A DNA stretch of 64,000 nucleotides from Paenibacillus sp. PK3_47 (GCF_023520895.1 NZ_CP026029.1:620001-684000); one strand, 5' to 3'. Numbered from the stretch's first letter, positions 34,354 through 44,614 are shown. Made by a program: numbers and translations. The notes: generated by a model not told the origin, from the sequence alone.

Positions 34354-36291
34354 ATGCTTAATCACGGATTCGCGAGAGTGGCAGCTGCTTCCCCGGAACT
34401 GCGGGTCGCTGACTGCCATTATAATGTGCAGCAAATCATAGGGGTCATAAAGCAGGCGGACAAGCAGCAGGTCGAATATCTTGTACTCCCTGAGCTGTGT
34501 ATTACAGGCTACAGCTGCGGTGACCTGTTCCTCCAGCCGAAGCTGCTGGAAGCCGCCCGCAAAGCTCTTTTGGATATTACTGCTGCTACCGCCGGAATGG
34601 ACATGGTAGTCATTGCCGGTGTCCCCCTGTCGGTCAAAAGCCGGCTGTTCAACTGCGCGGCAGTCATCCAGAATGGAGCCATTCTCGGCATTGTGCCCAA
34701 AACTTGTATCCCCGGGTACAGCGAATTCTATGAGCCCCGCTGGTTCGCCGCCGCGGAAGAGCTGGAGGTTTCGGAGCTGCGCATCGGCGGGACAACCGTT
34801 CCCATCGGTAATGATCTGCTGTTTGCCTTAGATGAGGACGGAAACATTTCCTTCGGCGTCGAAATTTGCGAGGACCTGTGGGTCCCTGTCCCGCCCAGCA
34901 GCCTGCTTGCACAGGCTGGAGCCGTGCTGCTGTTCAACCCCTCCGCAAGCAATGAGCTGGTGGGCAAGGCCGATTACCGCCGCCAGCTTGTAGCCAGCCA
35001 GTCTGCTTCCTGTGTGGCGGGCTATGTCTACGCCAGCTGCAATACCGGCGAATCCACGACTGATGTCGTGTTCGGCGGCCATTCCCTGATCGCGGAGAAC
35101 GGCCAAATGCTGGCTGAATCCGACCGGTTCACCCATGAGAGCACGATAACCATCGCGGACATTGATGTGCCGCGGATCCAGTATTCACGGACGGTCATGG
35201 GCACGTTCCGCGCCGGTAAGGGCGGACGCAACTACCGCGAGGTGCTCTACTCTGATCCTTCCGCCAGCATGAAGGAACGGGAGCTCGCCCGTAAGGTTGG
35301 CGATAATCCTTTTGTTCCCGGCAATCCGCTGCAGCGTGATGAACGGTGCCGTGAAATTCTGGCGATCCAGACCTCCGGGCTTATGAAGCGGATCCGCCAT
35401 ATCGGAACGAAACAGGCGGTCATCGGCATCTCCGGCGGTCTGGATTCCACGCTTGCCCTGCTGGTAGCCGTGCGTGCCATGGAGCTGCTCGGCCGCCCGG
35501 CAAGCGATGTTCTGGCCGTTACCATGCCCGGCTTCGGCACGACAAACCGGACGTATGACAATGCCGTCGGTCTGATTAATGCGCTTGGTGCAACGCTGAA
35601 GGTTGTTGATATCAAGGATGCCTGCCTGCAGCATTTCAAAGATATCGGTCATGACAAGGATGTGCATGATCTGACTTATGAGAATGTGCAGGCGCGGGAA
35701 CGCACGCAGATCCTGATGGATCTCGCCAACAAAAACGGCGGCATCGTCATCGGCACAGGCGATTTGTCTGAGCTTGCACTGGGCTGGTGTACCTATAACG
35801 GTGACCATATGTCGATGTATAGTGTGAACTCCGGTATTCCCAAAACACTCATCCAATATGTCGTAAAATGGTACGCGGACCATGAAGCAGACGAGACGGT
35901 AAACAAGCTGCTCCACAGCATTATTGAAACAGGAATCAGCCCGGAGCTGCTGCCGCCATCCGCCACCGGCGAGATTGTCCAGCTTACCGAGAATATCCTC
36001 GGCCCTTATGTCGTACATGACTTCTTCCTATATTATATGCTGCGTACAGGTGCTTCCCCCGGTAAAATGCTGTATCTCGCCCAGCAGGCCTTCGGCGGGG
36101 GCTATACCAGGGAACAGCTAGTCGGCTGGCTCAAAGTGTTCATTACCCGCTTTTTCACCCAGCAGTTCAAACGCTCCTGTCTGCCTGACGGTCCGAAGGT
36201 CGGTACCGTAAGCCTTTCTCCGCGCGGTGACTGGCGCATGCCGAGTGATGCGTCTGCGGCACTGTGGCTGCGTGAGGTTGAAGAATTATAA
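34354..36291 (+). CDS. nadE: NAD synthetase, glutamine-dependent
   Basis: A 645-residue two-domain enzyme that makes NAD from deamido-NAD, ATP and glutamine. The N-terminal nitrilase-type glutaminase has Glu in VLPELCITGY, Lys in VPKTCIPGY and the nucleophile Cys in FGVEICEDLW. The C-terminal synthetase has the PP-loop GISGGLDSTLALLV and the stretches IGTGDLSELALGWCTYNGDHM and YNGDH. ATG 34354 has AGGTG 6 nt upstream; GTG 34345 is less likely. Single gene. The long form differs from the shorter ammonia-dependent NadE of B. subtilis. Confidence 0.95.
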   Translation: MLNHGFARVAAASPELRVADCHYNVQQIIGVIKQADKQQVEYLVLPELCITGYSCGDLFLQPKLLEAARKALLDITAATAGMDMVVIAGVPLSVKSRLFNCAAVIQNGAILGIVPKTCIPGYSEFYEPRWFAAAEELEVSELRIGGTTVPIGNDLLFALDEDGNISFGVEICEDLWVPVPPSSLLAQAGAVLLFNPSASNELVGKADYRRQLVASQSASCVAGYVYASCNTGESTTDVVFGGHSLIAENGQMLAESDRFTHESTITIADIDVPRIQYSRTVMGTFRAGKGGRNYREVLYSDPSASMKERELARKVGDNPFVPGNPLQRDERCREILAIQTSGLMKRIRHIGTKQAVIGISGGLDSTLALLVAVRAMELLGRPASDVLAVTMPGFGTTNRTYDNAVGLINALGATLKVVDIKDACLQHFKDIGHDKDVHDLTYENVQARERTQILMDLANKNGGIVIGTGDLSELALGWCTYNGDHMSMYSVNSGIPKTLIQYVVKWYADHEADETVNKLLHSIIETGISPELLPPSATGEIVQLTENILGPYVVHDFFLYYMLRTGASPGKMLYLAQQAFGGGYTREQLVGWLKVFITRFFTQQFKRSCLPDGPKVGTVSLSPRGDWRMPSDASAALWLREVEEL

Positions 36292-36441
36292 GCTGTACAT
36301 TTATATAAGTAAGATAATTGAGGCATTTCATTGGTCGCATAGACTGTGGGATGCTTCATTTTGCGTTGTGCTGCAACTCTGTATGCCTTCGCAAAAACCT
36401 AACCTGGACGAACAGAGATGTCTATCTACTAAAGAATGGAC

Positions 36442-36668
36442 GAAAAATCGAACACATTGTGGTACCGCGAGGATAACGAGCCATTGTATGCGGAAAACTC
36501 AACACATTGGACTACCGTGAGGATTAACGAGCCAATAGTTGCGAAAAAATCAAATACAATCTGCTACCGCCAAGCTAGACGAACCAATTGTATGCGAAGA
36601 ACCGAACACATTGGGCTACCACGAGGGTAAACGAACCAATTGTATGCAAAAATAGAACACGTTGGGCC
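36442..36668. repeat. Intergenic degenerate tandem repeat, about 51-bp units
   Basis: Four full units and part of a fifth begin at 36442, 36492, 36543, 36596 and 36648 (steps 50, 51, 53 and 52). Each carries AACACATTG-like, CTACCG-like and GAACCAATTGTATGC-like blocks. A weaker copy may precede it from about 36391. The 985-bp gap between nadE and the MarR gene contains this group, the next group and an AT-rich promoter region; no gene is evident. Confidence 0.82.
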
Positions 36669-36749
36669 AGCGGACTGGTAACATCGGGTCATTTGACACG
36701 TGACAGATCATCCCTATGGGGACCCGTCAGCGTCATGCCGCGCAAATAA

Positions 36750-36934
36750 CTGTATTCCCTGCAGTTAAAAGACGGCGAAACACCGGTTTTACAAGTTTAA
36801 CTGTATTCCTTACACGTAAAAATGGCGGAAAGTCTGCTTATACGAAATATGAGCATTTTTAATTGCACGGAATACATCTAAAGCCTGTCCAGCACAAAAA
36901 TCGGCCGCTTTAGCTGTATGAAATACAATTAAAA
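36750..36934. repeat. Intergenic repeat group with CTGTAT...TTAAAA motif
   Basis: A 21-bp motif occurs at 36750-36770, 36801-36821 (exactly 51 bp apart), inverted at about 36857-36877, and at 36914-36934. Variants are CTGTATTCCCTGCAGTTAAAA, CTGTATTCCTTACACGTAAAA and CTGTATGAAATACAATTAAAA. A related copy lies far away at 51913-51933. Confidence 0.72.
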
Positions 36935-37148
36935 TCCAGGGCGGCCCGAGTCTTGGACAAACTTTAGATGAAACAAAACCAAGAGCGCTTGTCCAACCCG
37001 CCTGCCCGTAAAGTACAAACCTCTCCTGTTTAGCCTTGACGTTACTCCCCGCCAGATGATATATTGCTTCATGTTTTAATATTTCACTACTTAATTATTA
37101 AATTATTTAATTTATTGAAAACATCATGAAAATTTTCTGCATTTGCTA

Positions 37149-37210
37149 TTGACTGGACTAATTTTTGTGTGATATATTGATTCACAGCTTAATAATTTAG
37201 TAGTTAACTA
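37149..37210 (+). promoter_or_regulatory. marR-MFS promoter and palindromic operator
   Basis: -35 TTGACT (37149-37154), 18-bp spacer, -10 TATATT (37173-37178). The perfect palindrome TAGTTAACTA at 37201-37210 lies just after the expected start, suited to autorepression by the MarR protein. The surrounding 37060-37260 is very AT-rich. Confidence 0.62.
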
Positions 37211-37276
37211 TTTATCAATTAATGATTAAATCCTAAATTATCTTGTCCGATATTTGAAATACCCGGAGGTGAAATT

Positions 37277-37711
37277 TTGTCAGATCCTAATGATTTTTTT
37301 GAAATAGCAGCCATGTTCAAAACGTTCCTGAAAGGCGTCTCCCAGGGATGGAACAAACAAGGCTTTGCGCTCAGTCTCACACAAGTCAAGGCGCTGCATG
37401 TCCTGTCCAAAGGACCGATGATGGTCTCGCAGCTTGCCCATGCGCTTGATATGACCCCGGCAGCAATCACAGGTGTAACCGACTATTTGCTCGCGGAAGG
37501 TTATGTGGAGAAGGAACGTGCATCCGGTGACCGCAGAGTGGTGAATATTACCCTTACGCAAGAAGGAGAATCCCTGATCGAGGAGGTGCATAATAAGCAG
37601 AAAGAAATTATGCAGTCCTATTTCAGCATTTTGCCTGATGAGGATATCGATCATTTAAGAAGAATTTTTGGAGTTTTAATTGCGGAGTTAGACAATAATA
37701 AAAATATATAA
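37277..37711 (+). CDS. MarR family regulator of the adjacent efflux pump
   Basis: A 144-residue winged-helix regulator with recognition region MVSQLAHALDMTPAAITGVTDYL and wing SGDRRVVNITLT. It starts with TTG, with GGAGG 7 nt upstream. It ends 17 bp before the MFS transporter gene, so the two form an operon; such pairs usually respond to the drug or phenolic compound exported by the pump. A palindrome sits at the promoter. Confidence 0.88.
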   Translation: MSDPNDFFEIAAMFKTFLKGVSQGWNKQGFALSLTQVKALHVLSKGPMMVSQLAHALDMTPAAITGVTDYLLAEGYVEKERASGDRRVVNITLTQEGESLIEEVHNKQKEIMQSYFSILPDEDIDHLRRIFGVLIAELDNNKNI

Positions 37712-37728
37712 ATGGTGGGGAAAAGAAA

Positions 37729-39351
37729 ATGGAAAATTTATCTGATAAGCGCAAGCTTACCATTATGATCGCCATTATGGCAGCCATGCTGTTTGCCGCG
37801 ATCAACCAGACAATTACAAGTACAGCAATGCCGCGTATTATCTCCATTCTGGACGGAATGGACTACTATACCTGGACCATTAACATCTATCTGCTGACTT
37901 CGACGATTGCCACCGTGCTGGTCGGCAAGCTCTCCGATATGTTCGGACGCAAGCCGTTCCTGCTGGCAGGGATTTTGCTGTTTATGATCGGTGCTTTTCT
38001 GACCGGTACTTCTGACAATGTATATCAATTTATCATTTACCGCGGGATTCAAGGGATCGGCGCCGGTATTATCCAATCCACGGCCTTCACTGCTGTAGGT
38101 GACCTGTTCCCTCCACGTGAGCGCGGGAAATGGATGGGCCTGATGACAGCTGTCTTCGGTTTCTCCAGTGTTCTTGGACCGACGCTCGGCGGTTACCTGA
38201 TTGACCATCTGGATTGGCACTGGCTGTTCTGGATCTTCCTTCCGCTTGGTGTTGTAGCATTCGTGATGATTATGGCTCTGTTTCCAAAAGCCCAACGCGG
38301 AAATTCCACCAGCATTGATTATCTCGGCTCATTGTTTATGACTACTACGATCGTACCGCTGCTTCTGGCTTTCTCCTGGGCGGGTACGGAATACGATTGG
38401 GGTTCTTCCCAGATCCTCGGCCTGCTGGCCGCAACCGTTGTTTCGCTTGTGATCTTCCTGTTTGTTGAGACCAAAGCCAAGAATCCGATTCTGCCGCTTC
38501 ATCTCTTCAAGAACAGTGTAGTTACCGTATCCAATCTGATCGGCTTTATCATGAACTTCGGTATGATGGGCGCAATGATCTATCTGTCCTTCTTCGTGCA
38601 GGGCGTGCTCGGTATTTCCGCGACATATGCGGGTTATGTTACCATGCCAATGTCCATTGTAATGGTTGTAGCGAGTGCCCTGACCGGACAAATGATTGCC
38701 AAGAAGGGAAAATACAAACGTTTTGCTCTAATTGGTGTTCCTATCATGGTTGCCGGTATGGTTATCATGGTATTTATGAACAGCGTGCCGATGGCCGTGC
38801 TCAGTATGATCGTATTCGGCCTGGGTCTTGGACTCGGGATGCCTGTATTCTCGCTGGCTACGCAAAATGCCGTATCGCACACAGAGCTTGGCGCAGTAAC
38901 AGCTTCCACCCAGCTGTTCCGTAACCTTGGGGGTACCATTGGTATCGCAGTTATGGGTACAGTAATGTCGAACAATCTGACCAAGCATCTGAAAGAAGCG
39001 CTGACTTCTCCATCGGCTCCGGATTTCAGCCAGCTGGATCCAACCGTAGCCCAGCAGCTGACCGCTTTCGCGAATCCGCAGGCACTGATGAACAAACCGC
39101 TGCTGGAGCAGACGCAAGCGAGCCTGCCTGCCGATGTGCAGCCGCTCTTCATTCAGATGATTGACAGCATCCGTGACGCCCTGGGCCAGACATTGTCCAC
39201 CGTGTTCCTGACAGGAACGATCGTCATGTTCGTCGCCTTTATTCTCGTCTTCTTCCTGAAGGAGCTTCCGCTGCGTTCTTCCAACAAAGCACCTGAAGCC
39301 TCCGCAGAGGACAGTGTGAACACCGGCAAACTGGCAGTAGATAAAGCTTAA
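37729..39351 (+). CDS. MFS multidrug transporter, DHA2 (EmrB/QacA) family
   Basis: A 540-residue proton-coupled exporter with 14 predicted membrane helices. Motif A is GKLSDMFGRKPFL, and motif C, an antiporter signature, is in GFSSVLGPTLGGYLIDH. The long external segment between helices 13 and 14 (about 440-480) is typical of the family. It lies directly after a MarR regulator and before a terminator. Substrate unknown; likely drugs or antimicrobial metabolites. Confidence 0.92.
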   Translation: MENLSDKRKLTIMIAIMAAMLFAAINQTITSTAMPRIISILDGMDYYTWTINIYLLTSTIATVLVGKLSDMFGRKPFLLAGILLFMIGAFLTGTSDNVYQFIIYRGIQGIGAGIIQSTAFTAVGDLFPPRERGKWMGLMTAVFGFSSVLGPTLGGYLIDHLDWHWLFWIFLPLGVVAFVMIMALFPKAQRGNSTSIDYLGSLFMTTTIVPLLLAFSWAGTEYDWGSSQILGLLAATVVSLVIFLFVETKAKNPILPLHLFKNSVVTVSNLIGFIMNFGMMGAMIYLSFFVQGVLGISATYAGYVTMPMSIVMVVASALTGQMIAKKGKYKRFALIGVPIMVAGMVIMVFMNSVPMAVLSMIVFGLGLGLGMPVFSLATQNAVSHTELGAVTASTQLFRNLGGTIGIAVMGTVMSNNLTKHLKEALTSPSAPDFSQLDPTVAQQLTAFANPQALMNKPLLEQTQASLPADVQPLFIQMIDSIRDALGQTLSTVFLTGTIVMFVAFILVFFLKELPLRSSNKAPEASAEDSVNTGKLAVDKA

Positions 39352-39399
39352 GAATAGCAGCCTTAAGCTTGCATTATCTATAATTATTGCATTGCAAAG

Positions 39400-39446
39400 A
39401 AGGGTTATCCCGTCGCCGCCGTGACGATTGGGATAACCCTTTTTTG
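39400..39446. terminator. Terminator between convergent MFS and glycosidase genes
   Basis: AAGGGTTATCCC / GGGATAACCCTTTTTT encloses a 17-nt loop. T-rich flanks favour + strand termination but it can serve both strands. Confidence 0.85.
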
Positions 39447-39456
39447 CGTACCGTGA

Positions 39457-41454
39457 TCAGAATCCCGTCTTGGGAATTTCTGCGGGAGATACATTATAAG
39501 GCGGAATAATTCCGGTCCGCACCTTGTACATGTTGTTATGGGCTTCCTCTGCTGCCCGAACGAAGGGCTCATAGGGCATGCTGCAGACATCAACCACACC
39601 GATCTGATAATTTTCACCGTCGAAACGCCCCAGCACCGGCTGGTCGTTCCACTGGAAATAATGAACACCGATCAGCTCGGGAATCGCCGCTGCCTGCTCA
39701 ACATAATAGCGGTAAGCCCTGCCGCGTTCTTCCTGGGTCGAAACTGCCCGGATTCCGTATGCCAGCATCCCGCTGTCCGCTGCGCCGAAATGATATTCTC
39801 CGATCATCACAGGCTTCCCCAGCCGCCGGCTGATCCGCTCAATCTCTTCACGGTCCGGAGCAAACTGGTAGCAGTTCAGCGAGAAGACATCGAACCACTC
39901 GCAGCCCTCCAGCACATCTGCACTGCCCACCCAGGCGTAGCGCATGCCGAGATTCAGATGATTCGGGTCTGCCTGCTTGCACAGCCGTGCCGGCAGCTCC
40001 ACATAACGCCGGATCATCAGCCGGTTGAACTGTCTGTAATCTTCTTCCCGCGCAGCAGAGATCTCCGCCGTTTCAGGGGTATACAGCTCCTCTAAGCTGG
40101 AATAACAGCTTCCCCAGGCGGTATTCAGCTGTCCCACACTCCTGTACTTTTCACCCAGCCACTCAATAAATTTCTCCTTGCTGGCATATCGTACAGTTGA
40201 CTTCAGCATCAGTTCCGTCAGATTCAGACTGTCCACAAACGCCCAGTGCGGCTCATTGCGCATGAAATAACCGACCATCCGGCGCTCTTCCTGCAGCGGA
40301 AGCAGCTGCTCCGCAAAGACCGCTGCATTCCGCTCATATTCCGGACTGAATACATCGGGAAAATCCCGGAAAATACACTGCTCCGTGGACGGGAACCCTG
40401 TCAGCGGATATACATACGGCAGCTCTGAATCACGGATAAACCCGCCGTCGGACCAGTTGCCGATCGTATTGAACCCCCATTGCCGCAGGCGGTAATCCGT
40501 TATTTCCGTCCAGGCGGTGCGCCACTGCCCGCCGAATGCAGTAATGAGGTTGGCTATTCCAAAGCTGAATTCCCGTCCCTCTCGGGACCAGGCTTCCCTG
40601 TAGCGGCCCTCCTGCTCCGGCAGCTGCGGCAGTAAATGCTCCATTCCCGCCACAGCCATCGGCGAAGAAGGACCGGTGCAGTCCATTCCTGCACTGAACA
40701 AGGCGTAACCTTCCGGATCGGCAAACCACCAGTTGGTGCCGTCAAACTCCGTGCGGAAAAAGCCGGTTGCCCTGAACCGGAGTCCCCTCCAGCCGCCGTA
40801 GCGGCTAAGTTCATTACCACGGATAACATCAGCCTTCGCCAGCTGCCGCTCCTCCTGAAGCTTTGCTGTTAACGCTGCTGCATCTGCCGTTTTCCCCGGC
40901 CAGTCTCTTCCCTTTAACTGACCCAGCTCATCTACATAAGGATCGTGGGCATATTTAAAATCCGGTTCGCTCAGGCTTAAGCACAGCCCTTCAATTACCG
41001 CACTCCTTTCGGTTACAGAAGGAATGGTAGAGACAGAGAACCGGACAATCCGCGTCCGGTCGACCTGCGCATCACCGCGCAGCACGGTCTGCATCGTACC
41101 CGGATAACGGGGAAGGAACAGCTGCTCCCCGTTCAAATACTTTAGCGGCAGACAGATGACCGTTCTGGCGCCCGGCAGAATGCCGAGATGATACGTAATC
41201 ACCCGCCCCTCCTGATCATAAAAGCTGAACAGCAGCACCAAAACATCATGGCACTCATGAAATATTTCAGCGCTAATGAACTCATACTCATACCATACCG
41301 TACCGCTGACACTTCCGGCTAGAAGCTCCAGTCCGCCACCGTGCGGCGATGTGCTTATCCGGAAGCTGCCATCACTCAGCACTGTAACTTCAGTGTCCGG
41401 ACCGGCCTGGAACCATTCTCCCCGGAATGGAATATCTGACCTCATAAGGCTCAT
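39457..41454 (-). CDS. Clan-A glycoside hydrolase, agarase/beta-galactosidase-like
   Basis: A 665-residue enzyme with an N-terminal beta-rich domain (about 1-160) and a TIM-barrel domain starting at RFRATGFFRTEFDGTNWWFADPEG cut here after 24 residues in the protein, a pattern shared with agarase-like and GH42/GH50-like proteins. Proposed acid/base Glu is in YFMRNEPHW and nucleophile Glu in PVMIGEYHF. No signal peptide, so the substrate is probably an imported oligosaccharide. Its start codon overlaps the stop of the GH43 gene (ATGA), showing translational coupling. The exact family is uncertain. Confidence 0.7.
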   Translation of the reverse strand: MSLMRSDIPFRGEWFQAGPDTEVTVLSDGSFRISTSPHGGGLELLAGSVSGTVWYEYEFISAEIFHECHDVLVLLFSFYDQEGRVITYHLGILPGARTVICLPLKYLNGEQLFLPRYPGTMQTVLRGDAQVDRTRIVRFSVSTIPSVTERSAVIEGLCLSLSEPDFKYAHDPYVDELGQLKGRDWPGKTADAAALTAKLQEERQLAKADVIRGNELSRYGGWRGLRFRATGFFRTEFDGTNWWFADPEGYALFSAGMDCTGPSSPMAVAGMEHLLPQLPEQEGRYREAWSREGREFSFGIANLITAFGGQWRTAWTEITDYRLRQWGFNTIGNWSDGGFIRDSELPYVYPLTGFPSTEQCIFRDFPDVFSPEYERNAAVFAEQLLPLQEERRMVGYFMRNEPHWAFVDSLNLTELMLKSTVRYASKEKFIEWLGEKYRSVGQLNTAWGSCYSSLEELYTPETAEISAAREEDYRQFNRLMIRRYVELPARLCKQADPNHLNLGMRYAWVGSADVLEGCEWFDVFSLNCYQFAPDREEIERISRRLGKPVMIGEYHFGAADSGMLAYGIRAVSTQEERGRAYRYYVEQAAAIPELIGVHYFQWNDQPVLGRFDGENYQIGVVDVCSMPYEPFVRAAEEAHNNMYKVRTGIIPPYNVSPAEIPKTGF

Positions 41455-42845
41455 GGTCTCACCGGAATAAGTTGGAACAACTGCCGGTCACGGCCCAGCC
41501 GGGGATCATGACTCCGCCTCGGCTCAAGGCATAATCGGCCATTACGTTCACCGGCTTCTTTTACAGCCGTAAGCACAAGATCTTCCCCGCAGCTGATGAT
41601 CAGCGAGTCTTCTATTTCAGTGAAACGCCACAGATACGCTGTTTCATCATTCATAGGATAGTCAAGCTTCAAGGAACCGCTGCTGTTCATTCCTAAGATT
41701 TTGTCCCCGGCTTTAATGCTCGCTGTCCCATCCGGGCCGTGTTCAACACTCCAGAGCTGACCTGTATCTCCATAAGCAAGCTTGCCGATTCCCACGCCAG
41801 CTGCTGTACCTTCTCCGGCCGCAACATACAGCTCCGTTCCGACACTTTTCAGCCGAAACCGGCCGCTGGTCGGACCGCATAATGCAGCAATCTCCCCGGC
41901 TGATGCATCCACAGTGATCGCGTCACACCATTCCAGCTTCATCTCCCGTCCGGAAGGAAAGCTTAACGGCAGAAATACGTAACTTGAGGCATGATAGTCC
42001 GTAGGGTCCCACCGGTCCCCCACATACAGGTATGAGGTTTGCCCGCGCTCCTTCCCCGTAACAGGCAAGATGAACGCCGGCTGGCTGTCATAGGTTGTAA
42101 TATCGCCAAGCGGCTTCAAGGGTGACCAGCGCCCCGTCAGCTGGTCAGCCCAGGCATAGGCTCCCTGATTGGGCAGCCAGCCGGTACAGGCCGAAGAGAT
42201 CAGGAAATATACGCCCTCCCGCTTCATGATTGCCGGCGCTTCACGCGCCTGGCCCGGCCATAAGGTACGGACCTGTTCCTCAATACTGAGATAATCCGGC
42301 GACAGGCGGTACAGAATGAGATCCGCATTTTCTCTGGCCGCCGACACAAAATAAGCGGTTCCGTCATCATCCTGAAACAATGTGCAGTCCCGTGACATAT
42401 TGCCTGCCGGATTAAAGCTGCCGCGGAACACATAATCACCGTCCACCGTATCACAATCAGCGACCGCACAGCGGGCGGCTGAATAGTCCCGCCCGTTCTC
42501 CCAATGCATCCACATGACATATTTGCCGGTAACAGCGTTATAGAGTACCTTCGGCCGCTCAATAACCGCACCTATTCTGTCCGGTTCCAGCTCTAGAGAC
42601 GTGCGGTGGTAGGTAGGTTTGACCGGCGAATCCAGTGTCAGAACATCGCTGCGCCATTCCCATTCCGCCAGGTCTGCAGACCGGTAACAGCTGACCAATC
42701 TGCGCCCTGTACGGTTTTCCCCGAACCAGTAATAGTATCCGTTCTCAAACAGCATATGTCCGCCATGCGCATGTACCGGATTTCCGTCCGTATCCGGCAG
42801 CGGCACGCCGCTGCGCAGGACAGATGTATTCAGGCTAACTTCCAT
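41451..42845 (-). CDS. GH43-like galactanase with C-terminal ricin-type domain
   Basis: A 464-residue protein. Residues about 15-310 form a five-bladed beta-propeller of the GH43 type, with HAHGGHMLFENGYYYWFGE near the start as in subfamily 24 exo-beta-1,3-galactanases. About 325-460 form a ricin-B/CBM13-like trefoil (RFRLKSVGTELYVAAGEG, QLWSVEHGPDGTASIKAG). ATG 42845 has GGAGG 8 nt upstream. No signal peptide. Together with the downstream clan-A enzyme and the importer it suggests intracellular breakdown of galactan or arabinogalactan side chains. The substrate is inferred. Confidence 0.78.
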   Translation of the reverse strand: MEVSLNTSVLRSGVPLPDTDGNPVHAHGGHMLFENGYYYWFGENRTGRRLVSCYRSADLAEWEWRSDVLTLDSPVKPTYHRTSLELEPDRIGAVIERPKVLYNAVTGKYVMWMHWENGRDYSAARCAVADCDTVDGDYVFRGSFNPAGNMSRDCTLFQDDDGTAYFVSAARENADLILYRLSPDYLSIEEQVRTLWPGQAREAPAIMKREGVYFLISSACTGWLPNQGAYAWADQLTGRWSPLKPLGDITTYDSQPAFILPVTGKERGQTSYLYVGDRWDPTDYHASSYVFLPLSFPSGREMKLEWCDAITVDASAGEIAALCGPTSGRFRLKSVGTELYVAAGEGTAAGVGIGKLAYGDTGQLWSVEHGPDGTASIKAGDKILGMNSSGSLKLDYPMNDETAYLWRFTEIEDSLIISCGEDLVLTAVKEAGERNGRLCLEPRRSHDPRLGRDRQLFQLIPVRP

Positions 42846-42885
42846 CAAGTCTCCTCCCTTCTGGCTGCAACCGGCAACAACAGCT

Positions 42886-44562
42886 CTATTTCAGGCCCAT
42901 AATGGACATGACATCGACTTTACTGGCGCTTTCATACCACTCGTTAACTTCCTCTGTAATCTGTGTGCCGCCCTTCTCATGCCACTCCTTCACAAATTCG
43001 TCGTAGGCTTCCAGCGGCTCTTTGCTGTAAATAATTTTGGTGAACGTTTCCTTTTCCATGGTGGTCAGCTGCTCCCAGGAGGTCTGCATCGTTTTGGTAG
43101 GTGTTCCGTTAAAGGCGCTTGGCAGCAGAACATCCCTGTTCTCGTAAGAGATCACATATCCGTCCCGGGTCGTCTGGTCATTGGCTGCGGATCTCATCAA
43201 TACACCGTTATCTGCCTCCACACCCTGTGCAAGATCATAAAAGGATTTTCCCGGACCATCCACGCTGGGTGTGTTCTTGGTGAAGGACATTTTGCCTACG
43301 CTTTGAACGGTGTCCATCGGCTTGTTGAATTTTTTGGGATCAAACACGACTTCGCCGTTCACAATATCGTAATCGTAGCCCTGCGCATAACCGTACTTGA
43401 AGTCACCCGTGCCGAATGCCGCATCATAGAGCTTGTCATAATACAGAAAGAAGGCTTCCATGTTGTTAAAATCCTTGTTGAACATAAAGACTCCGTCATT
43501 CTGCTGGCCGGATTGATAGGTTTTATCCCCGTTTACACCTTTAATGGTCGGGTAAGCAGCGAGCTTGGCGCCCTCCACGTTAATCTCAACATCCTTGACA
43601 CTGCCGTAGAGCCACGGGCGGCCGATAATAATCCCTGCTTTACCTTCTGTAAAATCAGCCAGTGCATCCCATGCGCCCTGTGTCGCCAGCTCTTTATTCA
43701 GATAACCTTTAGAGTACCAGTCGCGGAGTTTGGCCAAAGCTTCCTTGGTACCGTCTGCAACCGATCCGTAAGACAGCTTGCCATTCTCGTTCAGCCAGGA
43801 TCCCGGAAGATGCTTGCCTGTATAGGCGCTGAAGATCATGACTGGATCGCTGACCCAGCCTGTGTTGTAGGAATCCTTGCCGGAGAAATCAAACCCGTAA
43901 GTGTCCTTTTTACCGTTGCCGTCAGGATCATTCTCTGTAAACGCCGCAATGACCTTTTCAAACTCATCGATATTGGTCGGCGCTTTAAGACCCAGGGCGT
44001 CCAGCCAATCCTGGCGGATCAGCATAACCTGCCCTTCAGTCAGGTTGGGCGCTATCGGCATGCCATACACCTTACCGTCCTGGATCACCGGGTTGAAGGC
44101 GGTCGGGTACTCCTTATAAATCTCTTTCAGGCGCTCAGGCATATATTTGCTGATATCTTCGGTGATGTCTTTTACAAGTCCCGATTGAATGAGGTCATTG
44201 GACAGCGCAGTATCATAGACCGGAATGACGTCCGGAAGCTTCTCGGAGCCGGTCAGCGCCAGCCGCAGCTTGGTGTTATATTGTGCAGCATCTCCGCCCA
44301 GTAGCGTAGTCTGTGTGTCAATGCCCAGGTTTTCTACACCCCAGCGTGTCAGCACATTATCGTTCAGACTCTCACCGTTCAAATATTTCCCTGCATTCTC
44401 ATCCTGCTGCTTCGCTATGGTAATCGTAATCGGCGGATCATATCTACCGTCCTTCAGCACAGCTGCGGATGACGCCCCTGAACCTGAATTGTCTGAACCG
44501 CAGCCTGCCAGCAGCCCTGTCATGATTACAGCAGCGGAGAGGATTGCACCTGTTTTTTTCAT
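42886..44562 (-). CDS. ABC transporter solute-binding lipoprotein (LplA/YtcQ-like)
   Basis: A 558-residue lipoprotein with lipobox LLAGC (Cys about 21) after a classic signal peptide, then a large family-1 type binding domain. Landmarks are WGVENLGIDTQTTLL, PVYDTALSNDLIQSGLVKDITE and LIRQDWLDALGLKAPTNIDE. This size is typical of the LplA/YtcQ group, which bind oligosaccharides for LplBC-type permeases. ATG 44562 follows AAAGGAG. It is encoded after the two permease genes in the same operon. The energising ATPase (usually a shared MsmX) is not in the window. Confidence 0.9.
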   Translation of the reverse strand: MKKTGAILSAAVIMTGLLAGCGSDNSGSGASSAAVLKDGRYDPPITITIAKQQDENAGKYLNGESLNDNVLTRWGVENLGIDTQTTLLGGDAAQYNTKLRLALTGSEKLPDVIPVYDTALSNDLIQSGLVKDITEDISKYMPERLKEIYKEYPTAFNPVIQDGKVYGMPIAPNLTEGQVMLIRQDWLDALGLKAPTNIDEFEKVIAAFTENDPDGNGKKDTYGFDFSGKDSYNTGWVSDPVMIFSAYTGKHLPGSWLNENGKLSYGSVADGTKEALAKLRDWYSKGYLNKELATQGAWDALADFTEGKAGIIIGRPWLYGSVKDVEINVEGAKLAAYPTIKGVNGDKTYQSGQQNDGVFMFNKDFNNMEAFFLYYDKLYDAAFGTGDFKYGYAQGYDYDIVNGEVVFDPKKFNKPMDTVQSVGKMSFTKNTPSVDGPGKSFYDLAQGVEADNGVLMRSAANDQTTRDGYVISYENRDVLLPSAFNGTPTKTMQTSWEQLTTMEKETFTKIIYSKEPLEAYDEFVKEWHEKGGTQITEEVNEWYESASKVDVMSIMGLK

Positions 44563-44614
44563 GGATTTAGCTCCTTTGGAATTCATATTTTGGATTAATA
44601 CCGCACACGGACTG

